Below are positions 24,964-35,006 of a DNA stretch of 64,000 bases, in pieces. Each line of letters opens with the position of its first letter. Positions within the stretch are counted from its first letter, which is position 1. The stretch covers positions 186,001-250,000 of the forward strand of contig CACZCQ010000001.1 of the NCBI GenBank assembly GCA_902779765.1. Reading direction: 5' to 3'. The notes under the pieces were generated by a model that made no database searches, was not told the DNA's origin, and saw only the letters and a list, made by a program, of their open reading frames with translations. The position numbers were made by a program, and so were the translations under genes. This DNA is from an uncultured Bacteroidia bacterium (GTDB taxonomy: Bacteria; Bacteroidota; Bacteroidia; Bacteroidales; UBA932).

Positions 24964-26832
24964 ATGAAACGCACTTTTTTGTCCCTGGCTATGATCTTCC
25001 TGGCCGTATCCGCATTGGTTTCCTGCGGCGGGAAGAAGGATGCCAACCTGAAGATGATCACCCCGGTCAAGTTCTCGGAGGTGAAGATAGACGATGGATT
25101 CTGGTCCCCGCGTCTCCAGAGCCATAAGGACGTGACCCTCAAGGTCTGCATCGACCAGATCGAGAACCAGACCGGCCGTATCCGCAATTTCGAGAATGCT
25201 GCCAAGGGAGAAGGTGAGCATTCGGGAATATTCTTTGACGATTCCGATGTCTACAAGGCGCTCGAAGGCATGGCTTATTCCCTGCAGAACAATCCGGATC
25301 CGGTACTTGAGGCCAAATGCGACGAGTGGATAGACAAGTTCGCCGCAGCCCAGCAGGAAGACGGATATATCAATACCTATTATACCCTTACCGGCCTTGA
25401 GAACCGCTGGGACAATATGGACAAGCACGAGATGTACTGTGCCGGCCATATGATAGAGGCCGGTGTTGCATATTACAATGTCACGGGTAAACGCAAGTTG
25501 CTGGACGTCTGCATCCGGATGGCTGACCATATGATGACCGTCTTCGGCCCCGGCAAGCGTCACTGGGTGCCCGGGCACGAGGAGATTGAGCTTGCCCTGG
25601 TGAAACTGTTCGAGACCACCGGTGAGAGGAAGTATCTTGAATTCGCCGACTGGCTTCTGGACCAGCGCGGACACGGATACGGGTCCTATGGCAAGTTGAT
25701 CGACAGGCCCTGGCCGCCGCAATACTACCAGGACGAAGTCCCCGTACGTGAGATGGCCGAGATTTCCGGTCATGCGGTCCGTTCGATGTACCTGTACTGC
25801 GGAATGTCCGATGTGGCTTCCTATACCGGTGACCAGGGGTATACGGATGCATTGAACCGTCTCTGGGACGACGTTGTGCTCAGGAACATGTACATAACGG
25901 GAGGTATCGGTCAGAGTTCGAGCAACGAAGGTTTTTCGGAGGATTATTCCCTCCCGAACCTGACCGCATACTGCGAGACCTGCGCTTCCGTGGGAATGGT
26001 CCTCTGGAACTGGAGGATGAACCAGGCCACCGGGGACGCCAAATATGCCGACGTGATGGAACGCTCGATGTACAACGGAGCCCTGGCCGGAATATCCCTT
26101 GCGGGAGATACTTTCTTCTATGTCAATCCTCTTGAATCCCTGGGCAATCATCACCGCCAGGAGTGGTACGGCTGTGCCTGCTGCCCCAGCCAGATATGCC
26201 GTTTCCTGCCTTCGATCGGCAACTATATCTATGGCGTTTCCGACAATGCGGTCTGGGTGAACCTGTATATGGGCAATACTGCTGAATTCAAGGTCGGGAA
26301 CAAGGATGTAACCCTCGTCCAGGAGACCAGGTATCCCTGGGAAGGCGCGGTGGAACTCCGGGTCGGGCTCAAGGGAAGCCTCAAGACCCAGGTCCGCCTC
26401 CGCATCCCGGGCTGGTGCAAGGACTATTCGCTGTCAGTCAACGGTGAGACCTTAGATGCCCCGGTCGAGAAGGGATATGCGGTCATAGACAGGAAATGGA
26501 ATGGCGGAGACGTGGTCGAAATCAACTTCGACATGCCCGTAGAGGTTGTCGCTGCCGATCCCAGGGTGAAGGAAGACGTGGGTATGCGTGCAGTCCAGCG
26601 CGGACCTCTCGTATATTGCATCGAAGAAGCCGACAACAAGGTGGACTTCGATGACCTCCGTATCTCCGAGGATGCCGCCTTCGACGCAGCCTTCGAACCA
26701 GAGAAGCTGCGTGGAATAGTGAGCCTGGCAGCCCACGTCGGGGACCGGACCCTCAATTACATCCCTTATTATGCATGGGACAACCGCGAGGCTGGAAAGA
26801 TGAAGGTCTGGGTCCCTCTTGTGGGTGAATAA
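24964..26832 (+). CDS. GH127 family beta-L-arabinofuranosidase-like lipoprotein
   Basis: 622 residues, lipoprotein signal (lipobox ALVSC, Cys near 21), then a DUF1680/GH127 (alpha/alpha)6-barrel. The family catalytic cysteine/glutamate chemistry is represented by CETCASVG (Cys-Glu-x-Cys) and CACCPSQICR. In GH127 a zinc-coordinated cysteine acts as nucleophile to release beta-L-arabinofuranose. ATG 24964 gives the signal peptide; an upstream ATG at 24943 is less likely. It starts 31 bp after the ribosomal terminator and is followed after 12 bp by a second enzyme of the same superfamily. The substrate is probably plant arabinan or arabinosylated protein, by family inference. Confidence 0.9.
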   Translation: MKRTFLSLAMIFLAVSALVSCGGKKDANLKMITPVKFSEVKIDDGFWSPRLQSHKDVTLKVCIDQIENQTGRIRNFENAAKGEGEHSGIFFDDSDVYKALEGMAYSLQNNPDPVLEAKCDEWIDKFAAAQQEDGYINTYYTLTGLENRWDNMDKHEMYCAGHMIEAGVAYYNVTGKRKLLDVCIRMADHMMTVFGPGKRHWVPGHEEIELALVKLFETTGERKYLEFADWLLDQRGHGYGSYGKLIDRPWPPQYYQDEVPVREMAEISGHAVRSMYLYCGMSDVASYTGDQGYTDALNRLWDDVVLRNMYITGGIGQSSSNEGFSEDYSLPNLTAYCETCASVGMVLWNWRMNQATGDAKYADVMERSMYNGALAGISLAGDTFFYVNPLESLGNHHRQEWYGCACCPSQICRFLPSIGNYIYGVSDNAVWVNLYMGNTAEFKVGNKDVTLVQETRYPWEGAVELRVGLKGSLKTQVRLRIPGWCKDYSLSVNGETLDAPVEKGYAVIDRKWNGGDVVEINFDMPVEVVAADPRVKEDVGMRAVQRGPLVYCIEEADNKVDFDDLRISEDAAFDAAFEPEKLRGIVSLAAHVGDRTLNYIPYYAWDNREAGKMKVWVPLVGE

Positions 26833-26844
26833 CAGATATTTACT

Positions 26845-28863
26845 ATGAAACGATCCTTGATCCTGACAGGTATGATCCTGCTCTCGCTGGTCCAGGCCGC
26901 GGCCCAGGACTATATCTCCAACAGGGCTCCGCTGCTTGAAAGCCGCTACATGGAGCTGCCGCTGGGCGCAATCAAGCCAGAAGGCTGGCTGAAGTTGCAG
27001 ATGCTCTCCCAGGTGACCGGCCTCACCGGCCATCTCGACGAGGTCTATCCAAACGTCGTGGGTGCCAGGAATGCCTGGCTCGGCGGTGACGGGGATGCCT
27101 GGGAGAGGGGACCGTACTGGATTGACGGCCTCCTTCCACTGGCCTATATACTTGACGACGATGACCTGAAGGCAAAGGCGCAGGTCTGGGTGGAAGCCAT
27201 CCTGGGTTCCCAGAAGGAAGACGGATATTTCGGCCCGGATACGGACCGCGATCCCGAACCCGGTCTCCAGAGGAACAACTCCCATGACTGGTGGCCGAAG
27301 ATGGTCGCCCTGAAGATCCTCAAGCAGTACTACATGGCGACACGCGACAGCAGGGTCGTCCCTTTCCTGGACAGGTATTTCCGATACCAGCTGAAGATGC
27401 TGCCGCAGTACCATCTGGACAACTGGACCTTCTGGGGTGCCCAGCGCGGCGGTGACAACCTGGAGGTGGTCCTTTGGCTCTATAACCTGACCGGTGAGAA
27501 GTACCTCCTCGAACTCGGAGAACTGATCCACAGCCAGAGCACCAGGTGGAGCGAGTACTTCCTCGACGGTGAGATACTCCGGACCCCGAATACCCTCCAT
27601 TGCGTCAATCTCGGGCAGGGGTTCAAGGAGCCGGTGATATATTACCAGCAGAAGAAGGATCCCATGCTGCTCGAAGCCATGCGCAGGGGAGAGAAGGTTA
27701 TCCATGACTACCTCGGCCTGCCTACGGGACTCTGGGCCGGAGACGAACTCATCAACTACGCCGATCCTTCCCGGGGGTCGGAGCTGTGCACGGCTGTCGA
27801 GATGATGTTCTCACTGGAGGAGATGCTCAGGATTACCGGAGACACCCACTGGGCCGACTATCTTGAGAGGGTGGCCTACAACGCCCTACCAACCCAGGTG
27901 ACGGACGATTTTACCGCCCGCCAGTATTTCCAGCAGGTCAACCAGATCGAGTGCACGCGCAACACAATGCGCAATTTCTCAACCCCGCATGACGATACCG
28001 ACCAGGTATTCGGTATACTTAACGGTTATCCCTGCTGCACCTGCAACATGCATCAGGGTTGGCCGAAATTCACCCAGAACCTCTGGTATGCGACTGATGA
28101 CGGAGGCCTTGCCGCACTGGTATTCGCTCCTTCCAACGTCGAGGCCATCGTCGCCGACGGGGTGAAGGTGAACGTAAAGGAGGAGACCTTCTATCCCTTC
28201 GATGAGGAGGTACGGCTAACGGTTTCCTTCCCGGACAGGAAGGTGAAAGGAGCCTTTTTCCCGGTCAAGTTCCGTATTCCGTCCTGGTGTTCCGAACCTG
28301 TGGTCAAGGTGAACGGATCTCCGGTAGACCTGACCATGGCTGCGGGAGAGATAGTTTCCCTCAGGAGAAACTGGACCAAGGGTGACGTGGTGACCATCGA
28401 ATTGCCTATGAAGGTTTCTTGCGGAGAGTGGTACGACCGTGCCGCGGTGATCGAGAGGGGCCCGCTCGTCTATGCGCTGAAGATGCAGGAGAACTGGACA
28501 AGGAAGGAATTCAAGCCCGAAGAAAGGGTCAGGTACGGAGAGTGGTACTATGAAGTCACCTCTCCTTCCAAGTGGAATTACTGCCTTTCCCGCCGGGATG
28601 TCTCCGCCGGGGACCCTGACGGGGTGTTCAAAGTCGAGCGCACCGGAGCGGACCGGAACCTGTACCCATGGAACGTCGCCAATGCCCCCCTGGTGATCAG
28701 ATGCAGGGCACGTGAAATGCTTGACTGGACGGCATATCGCGGTTCCGCAGGCCAGATTCCCTATTTCACCCAGCAGGGAAGCAACCTTGGCGGGGAAGAG
28801 ACCATTGAGCTGATCCCATACGGATGCACGACCCTGAGGATCGCCGAATTCCCGGTCAGATAA
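26845..28863 (+). CDS. Second GH127-type (DUF1680) glycoside hydrolase
   Basis: 672 residues with a cleavable signal peptide (ends AAAQ). The barrel includes GPYWIDGLLPLAYILDD, GSQKEDGYFGP and NSHDWWPKMVALK; the cysteine cluster is GYPCCTCNMHQGWP. It differs from the preceding GH127 enzyme in both sequence and length, so it likely attacks a different linkage of the same polysaccharide. The two genes form an operon. A hairpin after the stop (28904-28920) with eight or more T residues can terminate it. Confidence 0.87.
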   Translation: MKRSLILTGMILLSLVQAAAQDYISNRAPLLESRYMELPLGAIKPEGWLKLQMLSQVTGLTGHLDEVYPNVVGARNAWLGGDGDAWERGPYWIDGLLPLAYILDDDDLKAKAQVWVEAILGSQKEDGYFGPDTDRDPEPGLQRNNSHDWWPKMVALKILKQYYMATRDSRVVPFLDRYFRYQLKMLPQYHLDNWTFWGAQRGGDNLEVVLWLYNLTGEKYLLELGELIHSQSTRWSEYFLDGEILRTPNTLHCVNLGQGFKEPVIYYQQKKDPMLLEAMRRGEKVIHDYLGLPTGLWAGDELINYADPSRGSELCTAVEMMFSLEEMLRITGDTHWADYLERVAYNALPTQVTDDFTARQYFQQVNQIECTRNTMRNFSTPHDDTDQVFGILNGYPCCTCNMHQGWPKFTQNLWYATDDGGLAALVFAPSNVEAIVADGVKVNVKEETFYPFDEEVRLTVSFPDRKVKGAFFPVKFRIPSWCSEPVVKVNGSPVDLTMAAGEIVSLRRNWTKGDVVTIELPMKVSCGEWYDRAAVIERGPLVYALKMQENWTRKEFKPEERVRYGEWYYEVTSPSKWNYCLSRRDVSAGDPDGVFKVERTGADRNLYPWNVANAPLVIRCRAREMLDWTAYRGSAGQIPYFTQQGSNLGGEETIELIPYGCTTLRIAEFPVR

Positions 28864-28886
28864 TGGAAATTATCAGCATTTTTTCT

Positions 28887-28894
28887 TACATTTG
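28887..28894 (+). promoter_or_regulatory. -7 box of the hppA promoter
   Basis: TACATTTG matches TAnnTTTG, 68 bases before the hppA ATG. It lies inside a longer hppA frame (from 28824), which argues for the start at 28962. A terminator-like hairpin begins ten bases downstream. Confidence 0.5.
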
Positions 28895-28903
28895 TCCCTT
28901 GGC

Positions 28904-28926
28904 AAGGTCCGAGGGACCTTTTTTTT
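28904..28926 (+). terminator. Terminator-like hairpin between the GH127 operon and hppA
   Basis: A 7-bp stem AAGGTCC/GGACCTT (28904-28910 with 28914-28920), three-base loop, then a T run. An alternative pairing GTCCCT (28894-28899) with AGGGAC (28912-28917) would disrupt it, so it could be either the plain end of the upstream operon or an attenuator in the hppA leader. Confidence 0.65.
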
Positions 28927-28961
28927 ACTGTAATAATCTAAATCGTTATATAGATTCTGCT

Positions 28962-31154
28962 ATGGACAATCTGTTCTATATGGTGCCTGTTGCATCCGTG
29001 CTGGCCCTGTTTTTCGCTTGGTATTTCTACAACCAGATGAAGAAGGAGAGTGAAGGCACCCCTACCATGAAAGAAATCGCACAATATGTCAGGGACGGCG
29101 CCATGGCCTACCTCAAACAGCAGTACAAAGTTGTCGGGATAGTATTCATCGTCCTCGCCCTGCTGTTCGCTTTCATGGCGTATGTCCTTCATGTCCAGAA
29201 CGGCTGGGTTCCTTTCGCTTTCCTTACGGGAGGATTCTTCTCGGCACTTGCCGGTTATATAGGAATGAGGACCGCCACGTATGCTTCCGCCAGGACGGCG
29301 AACGCTGTCAGCAGGTCCCTTAACTCGGGCCTGAAGCTGGCTTTCCGTTCCGGAGCAGTCATGGGTCTCACGGTGGTCGGTCTGGGCCTGCTTGACATTT
29401 CGATCTGGTGGTTGATCCTCAATGCATGCATAGACAGTCCTGACGTGTCCCAGAAGCTTGTTGTCATCACTACGACGATGCTTACTTTCGGAATGGGAGC
29501 TTCAACCCAGGCGCTTTTCGCCAGGGTCGGTGGTGGAATTTACACCAAGGCCGCTGACGTAGGAGCGGATATCGTGGGAAAGGTGGAGCAGGACATTCCT
29601 GAAGACGACCCCCGCAATCCCGCCACCATAGCTGACAATGTGGGTGACAATGTGGGTGACGTTGCCGGAATGGGTGCCGACCTCTATGAGTCATATTGCG
29701 GGTCCATACTTGCCACCATGGCCCTTGGAGCCTCCGCTTTCTTCAGTGCCGGAGTAGAGAGCCAGATGAAGGCCATCCTGGCCCCCATGATGATCGCCGC
29801 CATCGGAGTGGTCCTTTCCATTATCGGAATATATGCGGTGCGGACCAAGGAGGGCGCAGGCCTCATGCAGCTGCTGAAGTCCCTCAGTGTGGGTACGAAC
29901 CTTTCAGCCTGCCTCATAGCGCTGGTGACTTTCGGGGTATTCTATGTCCTCGGTTTCCCTAACTGGTGGCAGCTCAGCCTCTCGGTCATCTCAGGACTTC
30001 TCGCTGGCGTGATCATCGGCAAGGCTACGGAGTATTACACTTCACACTCATACAAACCTACCCAGAAGCTCGCCGAAAGTTCCCAGACAGGACCCGCTAC
30101 CATAATCATAAAGGGTATCGGACTCGGAATGGTTTCAACCTGCATTCCTGTGGTGACTATCGTGGTTGCCATCCTCCTGTCCTATCTCTTCGCCACCGGC
30201 TTCACATTCGATCCTTCGAAGATCAGCTTCGGACTCTACGGAATCAGCATCGCTGCCGTCGGAATGCTTTCCACCCTTGGAATAACCCTGGCAACCGATG
30301 CCTACGGCCCCATCGCGGACAATGCCGGAGGAAATGCCCAGATGAGTGAACTCGACCCCGAGGTACGCCACCGCACCGACACCCTCGATGCCCTGGGTAA
30401 CACCACGGCTGCGACAGGCAAGGGCTTTGCCATCGGTTCGGCCGCCCTTACCGCACTTGCCCTCCTCGCATCATATATCGAAGAGATCAAGATCGGCCTC
30501 CAGCATGTGGGTACAACTGCCCTGAATATCGGAGGCAAGATGGTCGACGTTGCACAGGCGACCATTCCCGACCTGGTTGAATATTATCAGGTCAACCTCA
30601 TGAATCCCCGCGTCCTGGCCGGAGTCTTCATCGGTGCGATGATGGCTTTCCTGTTCTGCGGTATGACCATGGATGCGGTCGGAAGGGCTGCCGAGAAGAT
30701 GGTCGTCGAGGTGCGCCGCCAGTTCCGTGAGATCGCCGGCATCCTTGAAGGAAAGAAGAGGCCGGATTACAAGCGCTGCGTGGAGATTTCCACAAAGGCT
30801 GCCCAGCATGAGATGATCACTCCCGCAATCACCGCCATAATCGTCCCCATACTGGTCGGTGTGCTGCTTGGAGAATCGGGTGTGATGGGACTTCTCATCG
30901 GAGGACTCGGCGCCGGATTCATACTGGCTATCTTCCTTGCGAACTCGGGCGGAGCCTGGGACAATGCCAAGAAATATGTCGAAGACGGACATTTCGGCGG
31001 CAAGAATTCAACCAACCACCATGCAACCGTGGTCGGGGATACGGTAGGAGATCCTTTCAAGGATACTTCAGGACCTTCCCTCAATATCCTCATCAAGCTG
31101 ATGAGCATGGTCTCCATCGTGATGGCCGGGCTTATCGTAATGCTGCATGGTTAG
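28962..31154 (+). CDS. hppA: Membrane-bound ion-translocating pyrophosphatase
   Basis: Couples pyrophosphate hydrolysis to Na+ and/or H+ export across the inner membrane. The 730-residue protein has about 16 membrane helices and the catalytic loops [55 protein letters not shown] and [14 protein letters not shown]. The segment [10 protein letters not shown] carries alanine where K+-independent enzymes have lysine, so it should be K+-dependent; Bacteroidota members are usually Na+ pumps. It recycles pyrophosphate energy from biosynthesis. It lies between glycosidase genes and a LacI regulator without obvious functional linkage. Confidence 0.96.
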   Translation: MDNLFYMVPVASVLALFFAWYFYNQMKKESEGTPTMKEIAQYVRDGAMAYLKQQYKVVGIVFIVLALLFAFMAYVLHVQNGWVPFAFLTGGFFSALAGYIGMRTATYASARTANAVSRSLNSGLKLAFRSGAVMGLTVVGLGLLDISIWWLILNACIDSPDVSQKLVVITTTMLTFGMGASTQALFARVGGGIYTKAADVGADIVGKVEQDIPEDDPRNPATIADNVGDNVGDVAGMGADLYESYCGSILATMALGASAFFSAGVESQMKAILAPMMIAAIGVVLSIIGIYAVRTKEGAGLMQLLKSLSVGTNLSACLIALVTFGVFYVLGFPNWWQLSLSVISGLLAGVIIGKATEYYTSHSYKPTQKLAESSQTGPATIIIKGIGLGMVSTCIPVVTIVVAILLSYLFATGFTFDPSKISFGLYGISIAAVGMLSTLGITLATDAYGPIADNAGGNAQMSELDPEVRHRTDTLDALGNTTAATGKGFAIGSAALTALALLASYIEEIKIGLQHVGTTALNIGGKMVDVAQATIPDLVEYYQVNLMNPRVLAGVFIGAMMAFLFCGMTMDAVGRAAEKMVVEVRRQFREIAGILEGKKRPDYKRCVEISTKAAQHEMITPAITAIIVPILVGVLLGESGVMGLLIGGLGAGFILAIFLANSGGAWDNAKKYVEDGHFGGKNSTNHHATVVGDTVGDPFKDTSGPSLNILIKLMSMVSIVMAGLIVMLHG

Positions 31155-31191
31155 GCGGATCATAAACGAACTAACAAATAACGACAAGAAG

Positions 31192-32244
31192 ATGAAGAAA
31201 GTAACTATCAGGGATGTTGCCAGGGAGGCGGGTGTTTCCGTTACCCTGGTCTCCTTTGTGATGAATGCCAAGATGGGGAAGGACGGACGTCTGGACTGCC
31301 CTGTCAATCCTGTTACCGCCGCAAGGGTGCTGGATGTGGCGAAAAGGCTGGGATACAGGAGGAACAACGCTGCCGCTTCCTTAAGGAGCGGAAGGTCCCA
31401 TTCCATAGCTGTGATCGTTTCCGATATCGCTAATCCTTTCTTTGCTGATATATGCAGAAGCCTTGAAAGGTTTGCCGACAAGGAAGGGTACACAGCCATA
31501 TTCACGTCTTCAGAAGAGGATCCCCAGAAGCTTTCCCGCCTGGTCGAAACCATGGTTGGATATAATGTGGAAGGCTTGATCGTGGCTCCCTGTCTGGGTG
31601 GTGAGAATGCGCTCTCGCATGCTACGAGCATAGGTATCCCTACCGTCCTTATAGACAGGGATATCCCCGGAGATGAGTTCGGAAGGGTCCTGGTCGACAA
31701 CGTCGATGCCGGTTATGTCGCGACGAAGTACCTGATCCACCAGGGATTCGGCAAGATAGAGATGCTGTCCTACAAGCTTGGTGTCACCAGCCTTACCGAT
31801 AGGGAGACGGGTTACTTCAAGGCTATGGAGGAAGCCGGGCTCAAGGATGAGATCGTCCTGCACAGGATCGATTACGATGCCGATGCAGCCAGGAAGGATG
31901 TGATAGAGATTTTCCGCGATGCCGCAAGGAGAGGTACCGAGGCTTTCATCATCCCGACCAAGAAGATCGCGATTTACGGATTCAACGCCCTGAATGTCCT
32001 TGGACTGAACCTGCCCAAGGATTTCTCCTTCGTCTGCTTCGACGAGAGCGACATATACGACCTCAACAAGCCGTTCGTCCCTCACATGGTACAGCCTATG
32101 GCCGAGATCGGTGAGAAATCTTTCGAGTTGCTCTGCAAGATGATAGAAGGGAAGGCTACGGAAGAAGACAAGAATGTCTCCCTGAAGTCCAAACTGGTCC
32201 TGGGCAGCCGCTTCGGAGCGGAGCCTACCGAAGCGAGTTTCTGA
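31192..32244 (+). CDS. LacI family transcriptional regulator
   Basis: 350 residues: N-terminal helix-turn-helix (VTIRDVAREAGVSVTLVSFVMN), hinge (NNAAASLRSGRSHSIAVIVSDI), then a periplasmic-binding-protein-like sugar sensor. ATG 31192 is preferred over one at 31147, which overlaps hppA. It precedes the DUF5060/GH140-like enzyme by 2 bp and follows two GH127 enzymes, so it plausibly controls a plant polysaccharide regulon; no operator palindrome was recognised. Confidence 0.93.
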   Translation: MKKVTIRDVAREAGVSVTLVSFVMNAKMGKDGRLDCPVNPVTAARVLDVAKRLGYRRNNAAASLRSGRSHSIAVIVSDIANPFFADICRSLERFADKEGYTAIFTSSEEDPQKLSRLVETMVGYNVEGLIVAPCLGGENALSHATSIGIPTVLIDRDIPGDEFGRVLVDNVDAGYVATKYLIHQGFGKIEMLSYKLGVTSLTDRETGYFKAMEEAGLKDEIVLHRIDYDADAARKDVIEIFRDAARRGTEAFIIPTKKIAIYGFNALNVLGLNLPKDFSFVCFDESDIYDLNKPFVPHMVQPMAEIGEKSFELLCKMIEGKATEEDKNVSLKSKLVLGSRFGAEPTEASF

Positions 32245-32246
32245 TA

Positions 32247-33962
32247 ATGCCGTTTGTAAGAAGATTCATCCACACATTGGCCATCCTGTCATCGCTGGCC
32301 GCCTGTACACCTGAATCTTTTTTCAATCAAGGAGGAATCCATACCTGGATGATGGCCGAACAAGGGTTCGAGTCATCCAACGATTATTCATCCGGAGGGG
32401 CGGACTCCGTGATGATGGATGTCGTTTTTACTCATAAGCGGAGCGGCGAGACCCTGGTCCGTCCGGCTTTCTGGGACGGCGGGAACGTTTTCCTGGTCCG
32501 TTTCGCCCCGACTCGTCCCGGAAAATGGAAATGGAAGTCTTCCTGTCAGCAGGACGTGTCGCTTGACGGCCTTGAAGGAACTTTCCGCTGCAAGAAGTAT
32601 GAAGGAGACCTTCAGATATACCGGCATGGCTTCCTGAAGGCCGAACCTGGAAGGAAGTACTTGACCTACGCTGACGGCACCCCGTTTTTCTATCTTGGCG
32701 ACACGCACTGGGGGATGTACACGGAAGAGTTCGATGCTCCCGGTCCCTATGCAGGCGACACCGGAGCCGGATCCCATTTCAAATACATAGTCGACAGGCG
32801 TGTCGCACAGGGTTTTACAGTATATCAGAGTGAACCCATCGGAGCCGGCTTCAACCTGGCGGACGGTAAGGTCGACTCCGAGGATATCCCCGGATTCCGT
32901 GCCGCTGACGGGTATTACAAGTACATAGCAGGAGCCGGTTTGGTCCATGCCAATTCGGAGTTTTTCTTCGCCGGTTCGATGCGTTCCTTCGTAGGCTCTG
33001 ACGGAGCGGCCTTGAAGGCCCTGTCCCGTTACTGGGTGGCCCGTTTCGGCGCTTTCCCTGTATTGTGGACCCTTGGCCAGGAAATAGACAACAATTTCTA
33101 CGGCGTATTCGATGTCTCGGACAATCCCTGGGTCAGGGCCGCCGAATATATCCATGGATATGACGCATATGGTCATCCCTTGTCCGGGCATCAGGAGAAT
33201 GCCTGGCATACGACGGTGACCGGTCGCGGCACCGGAGATGAAAGGCGGGATGCCGGCGGGGTGTCGGTATTCGCGTCGCAGGAAACAGCTGCGAAGACCG
33301 GCCACAACTGGTGGGCCGTACAGTGGAGCCCTTCACTGACCAGTCCGGTAGCCCCTGGACTCGTCAGGGACTATTGGGAGGATCCGCGCCCGGCTATCAA
33401 TTATGAGGGCCGGTATTGCGGCCTGTGGACGAAGGATTTCGGATCGAGGGCCCAGGGCTGGATATCCTTCCTTTCCGGATTCTCCGGCTATGGCTACGGG
33501 GCAATAGATATCTGGCTTTACAGGAGCGATTATGATGTGAAGACCGTGTCTTTCGACGGCGTGGAGCATATAACTCCTGAAGATAAACTCAAACCCTGGT
33601 CGGAATCCATAGAGTATCCAAGCGCTGTCCAGATGGGGTATCTGCGCTCCTTCATGGAGTCCTTCGACTGGTGGAACCTGAAGCCGGTCCTGTCGGACGA
33701 TAAGGCTTTCAAGGCTGCCTCTCCCGCATACGTATATGCCCGGACCGATGATGTCCACGTACTGTATTTCTTTTCCAAGGACAAGTCAACCGGAGTGATT
33801 ACAGATATTCCGGCGGACAGGGCTGTAGATGCCCGTTGGTTCAACCCCCGAAGCGGGGAGTGGACCGAGGTGGCCGGATTGTCCTCAAGCCAGGGCGTGG
33901 GGCTGACCCTTCCAGAAAAGCCGGACGACAGGGACTGGGTGCTGATGATTTCTCACACTTAG
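32247..33962 (+). CDS. DUF5060/DUF4038 lipoprotein, GH140-like glycosidase
   Basis: 571 residues with a lipoprotein signal (Cys20 in SLAACTPE). An N-terminal beta-sandwich DUF5060 domain (about 25-125) is followed by a DUF4038 TIM barrel (about 130-480; YLTYADGTPFFYLGDTHW, VLWTLGQEIDNNF) and a small C-terminal beta domain. DUF4038 proteins include apiosidases (GH140) acting on rhamnogalacturonan II, and other arabinose/apiose-type enzymes. Its last four bases overlap the convergent CDF gene. The specific linkage is not deducible. Confidence 0.82.
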   Translation: MPFVRRFIHTLAILSSLAACTPESFFNQGGIHTWMMAEQGFESSNDYSSGGADSVMMDVVFTHKRSGETLVRPAFWDGGNVFLVRFAPTRPGKWKWKSSCQQDVSLDGLEGTFRCKKYEGDLQIYRHGFLKAEPGRKYLTYADGTPFFYLGDTHWGMYTEEFDAPGPYAGDTGAGSHFKYIVDRRVAQGFTVYQSEPIGAGFNLADGKVDSEDIPGFRAADGYYKYIAGAGLVHANSEFFFAGSMRSFVGSDGAALKALSRYWVARFGAFPVLWTLGQEIDNNFYGVFDVSDNPWVRAAEYIHGYDAYGHPLSGHQENAWHTTVTGRGTGDERRDAGGVSVFASQETAAKTGHNWWAVQWSPSLTSPVAPGLVRDYWEDPRPAINYEGRYCGLWTKDFGSRAQGWISFLSGFSGYGYGAIDIWLYRSDYDVKTVSFDGVEHITPEDKLKPWSESIEYPSAVQMGYLRSFMESFDWWNLKPVLSDDKAFKAASPAYVYARTDDVHVLYFFSKDKSTGVITDIPADRAVDARWFNPRSGEWTEVAGLSSSQGVGLTLPEKPDDRDWVLMISHT

Positions 33963-34861
33963 ACGTCCACCCCGGCGGTTTTTGCCGGTTCCATGTGCAG
34001 CGTGACAATCGTCCCGTTGCCGAACCTTCCTTTAAGCTGACTCTCGATCGCAGAAGTGAGTTCATGTGCCTGGAGCAGGGTCAGGTTCCCGTCCATCCGG
34101 ATATGCGCTTCTATCGCTATCCGGTTTCCAATCCGTCTTGTGCGGAGGTTATGCGGCTCCGAGATTTCAGGGAACGAGCATATGATCCCCATTATCTCTT
34201 CTTCGGTCTTGTCAGGAAGGGATTCGTCGGTCAGTTCTCCCATGCTGTTCCGCATTATCTCCCAGGCGACCTTAAGGAGCATCGCACCCACAACGATGGA
34301 GGCCAGTGGATCCAGGACGGTCCACCTGCCTCCGAGAATGAGCGCACCGCCGATTCCTATGGCTGCCGCTATTGAAGAGAGGGCGTCGCTCCTGTGGTGC
34401 CAGGCATTGGCTTTCAGGGCGGGGGAGGACAGTTCACGGCCTTTCTTCTCCGTGATCCGGAACATTATTTCCTTAATCAATATCGACAGAAAAGCTACCC
34501 AGAGTGCAAGGGCGCGCGGGGTGCCAAGGTCAGCTCCCTGGAGCCAGGAAGCCAGTTTCAATGCTCCGGACACGATGATGCCTATGGAAGCACCTACCAG
34601 GGCCAGGCCGATGAACAGGGTGGCCATCGTCTCGAACTTCCCGTGACCATAGTCGTGGGAACTGTCCTGGGGCCTGGCGCTTATGCCCACGAATACCAGC
34701 ACTATGATGTCCGTGAGGAAATCCGACAGGGAATGGACGGCGTCCGCTATCATCGCGGAACTGCGCCCAAGGATTCCCGCGATGAACTTGACGATGACCA
34801 GGAGCACGTTTCCGGCGCTCCCTAGCAAGGTTATCCTGTATATCTGTTTTTCCCTTTCCAT
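33959..34861 (-). CDS. Cation diffusion facilitator (zinc/iron exporter)
   Basis: 300 residues: six membrane helices with metal-site motifs HSLSD (helix 2) and HRSDALSS (helix 5), then a cytoplasmic ferredoxin-like domain (RTRRIGNRIAIEAHIRMDGN). CDF antiporters export Zn2+, Fe2+, Mn2+ or Co2+ in exchange for protons. A -7 box TAAATTTG at 34884-34891 (minus strand) gives a short leader. Metal specificity cannot be stated. Confidence 0.94.
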   Translation of the reverse strand: MEREKQIYRITLLGSAGNVLLVIVKFIAGILGRSSAMIADAVHSLSDFLTDIIVLVFVGISARPQDSSHDYGHGKFETMATLFIGLALVGASIGIIVSGALKLASWLQGADLGTPRALALWVAFLSILIKEIMFRITEKKGRELSSPALKANAWHHRSDALSSIAAAIGIGGALILGGRWTVLDPLASIVVGAMLLKVAWEIMRNSMGELTDESLPDKTEEEIMGIICSFPEISEPHNLRTRRIGNRIAIEAHIRMDGNLTLLQAHELTSAIESQLKGRFGNGTIVTLHMEPAKTAGVDV

Positions 34862-34909
34862 CGTTCTTCTGCTTGATTCAAAACAAATTTACAAAATATT
34901 ACGGAAAAA

Positions 34910-34995
34910 TTTGGTTTATATTATAAACTTGTTTACATTTACAATGGAGTTAAGGTGGTATGCGCAGCCTCGCTTGGCTCCGAAAACAATGTAAA
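34910..34995 (+). promoter_or_regulatory. Promoter and candidate operator of the membrane protein/regulator pair
   Basis: TTTG at 34910-34913, a 20-base spacer and TACATTTA at 34934-34941 (one mismatch). An inverted repeat TTTACATT (34932-34939) / AATGTAAA (34988-34995) overlaps the -7 box and ends 11 bases before the ATG; it could be the operator of the winged-helix regulator encoded downstream. Confidence 0.45.
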
Positions 34996-35006
34996 TAATT
35001 GATATC

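Noticed and set aside
32360-32380. GGGTTCGAGTC resembling a tRNA T-arm
   Set aside because: Inside the DUF5060 gene with no acceptor or anticodon stem.
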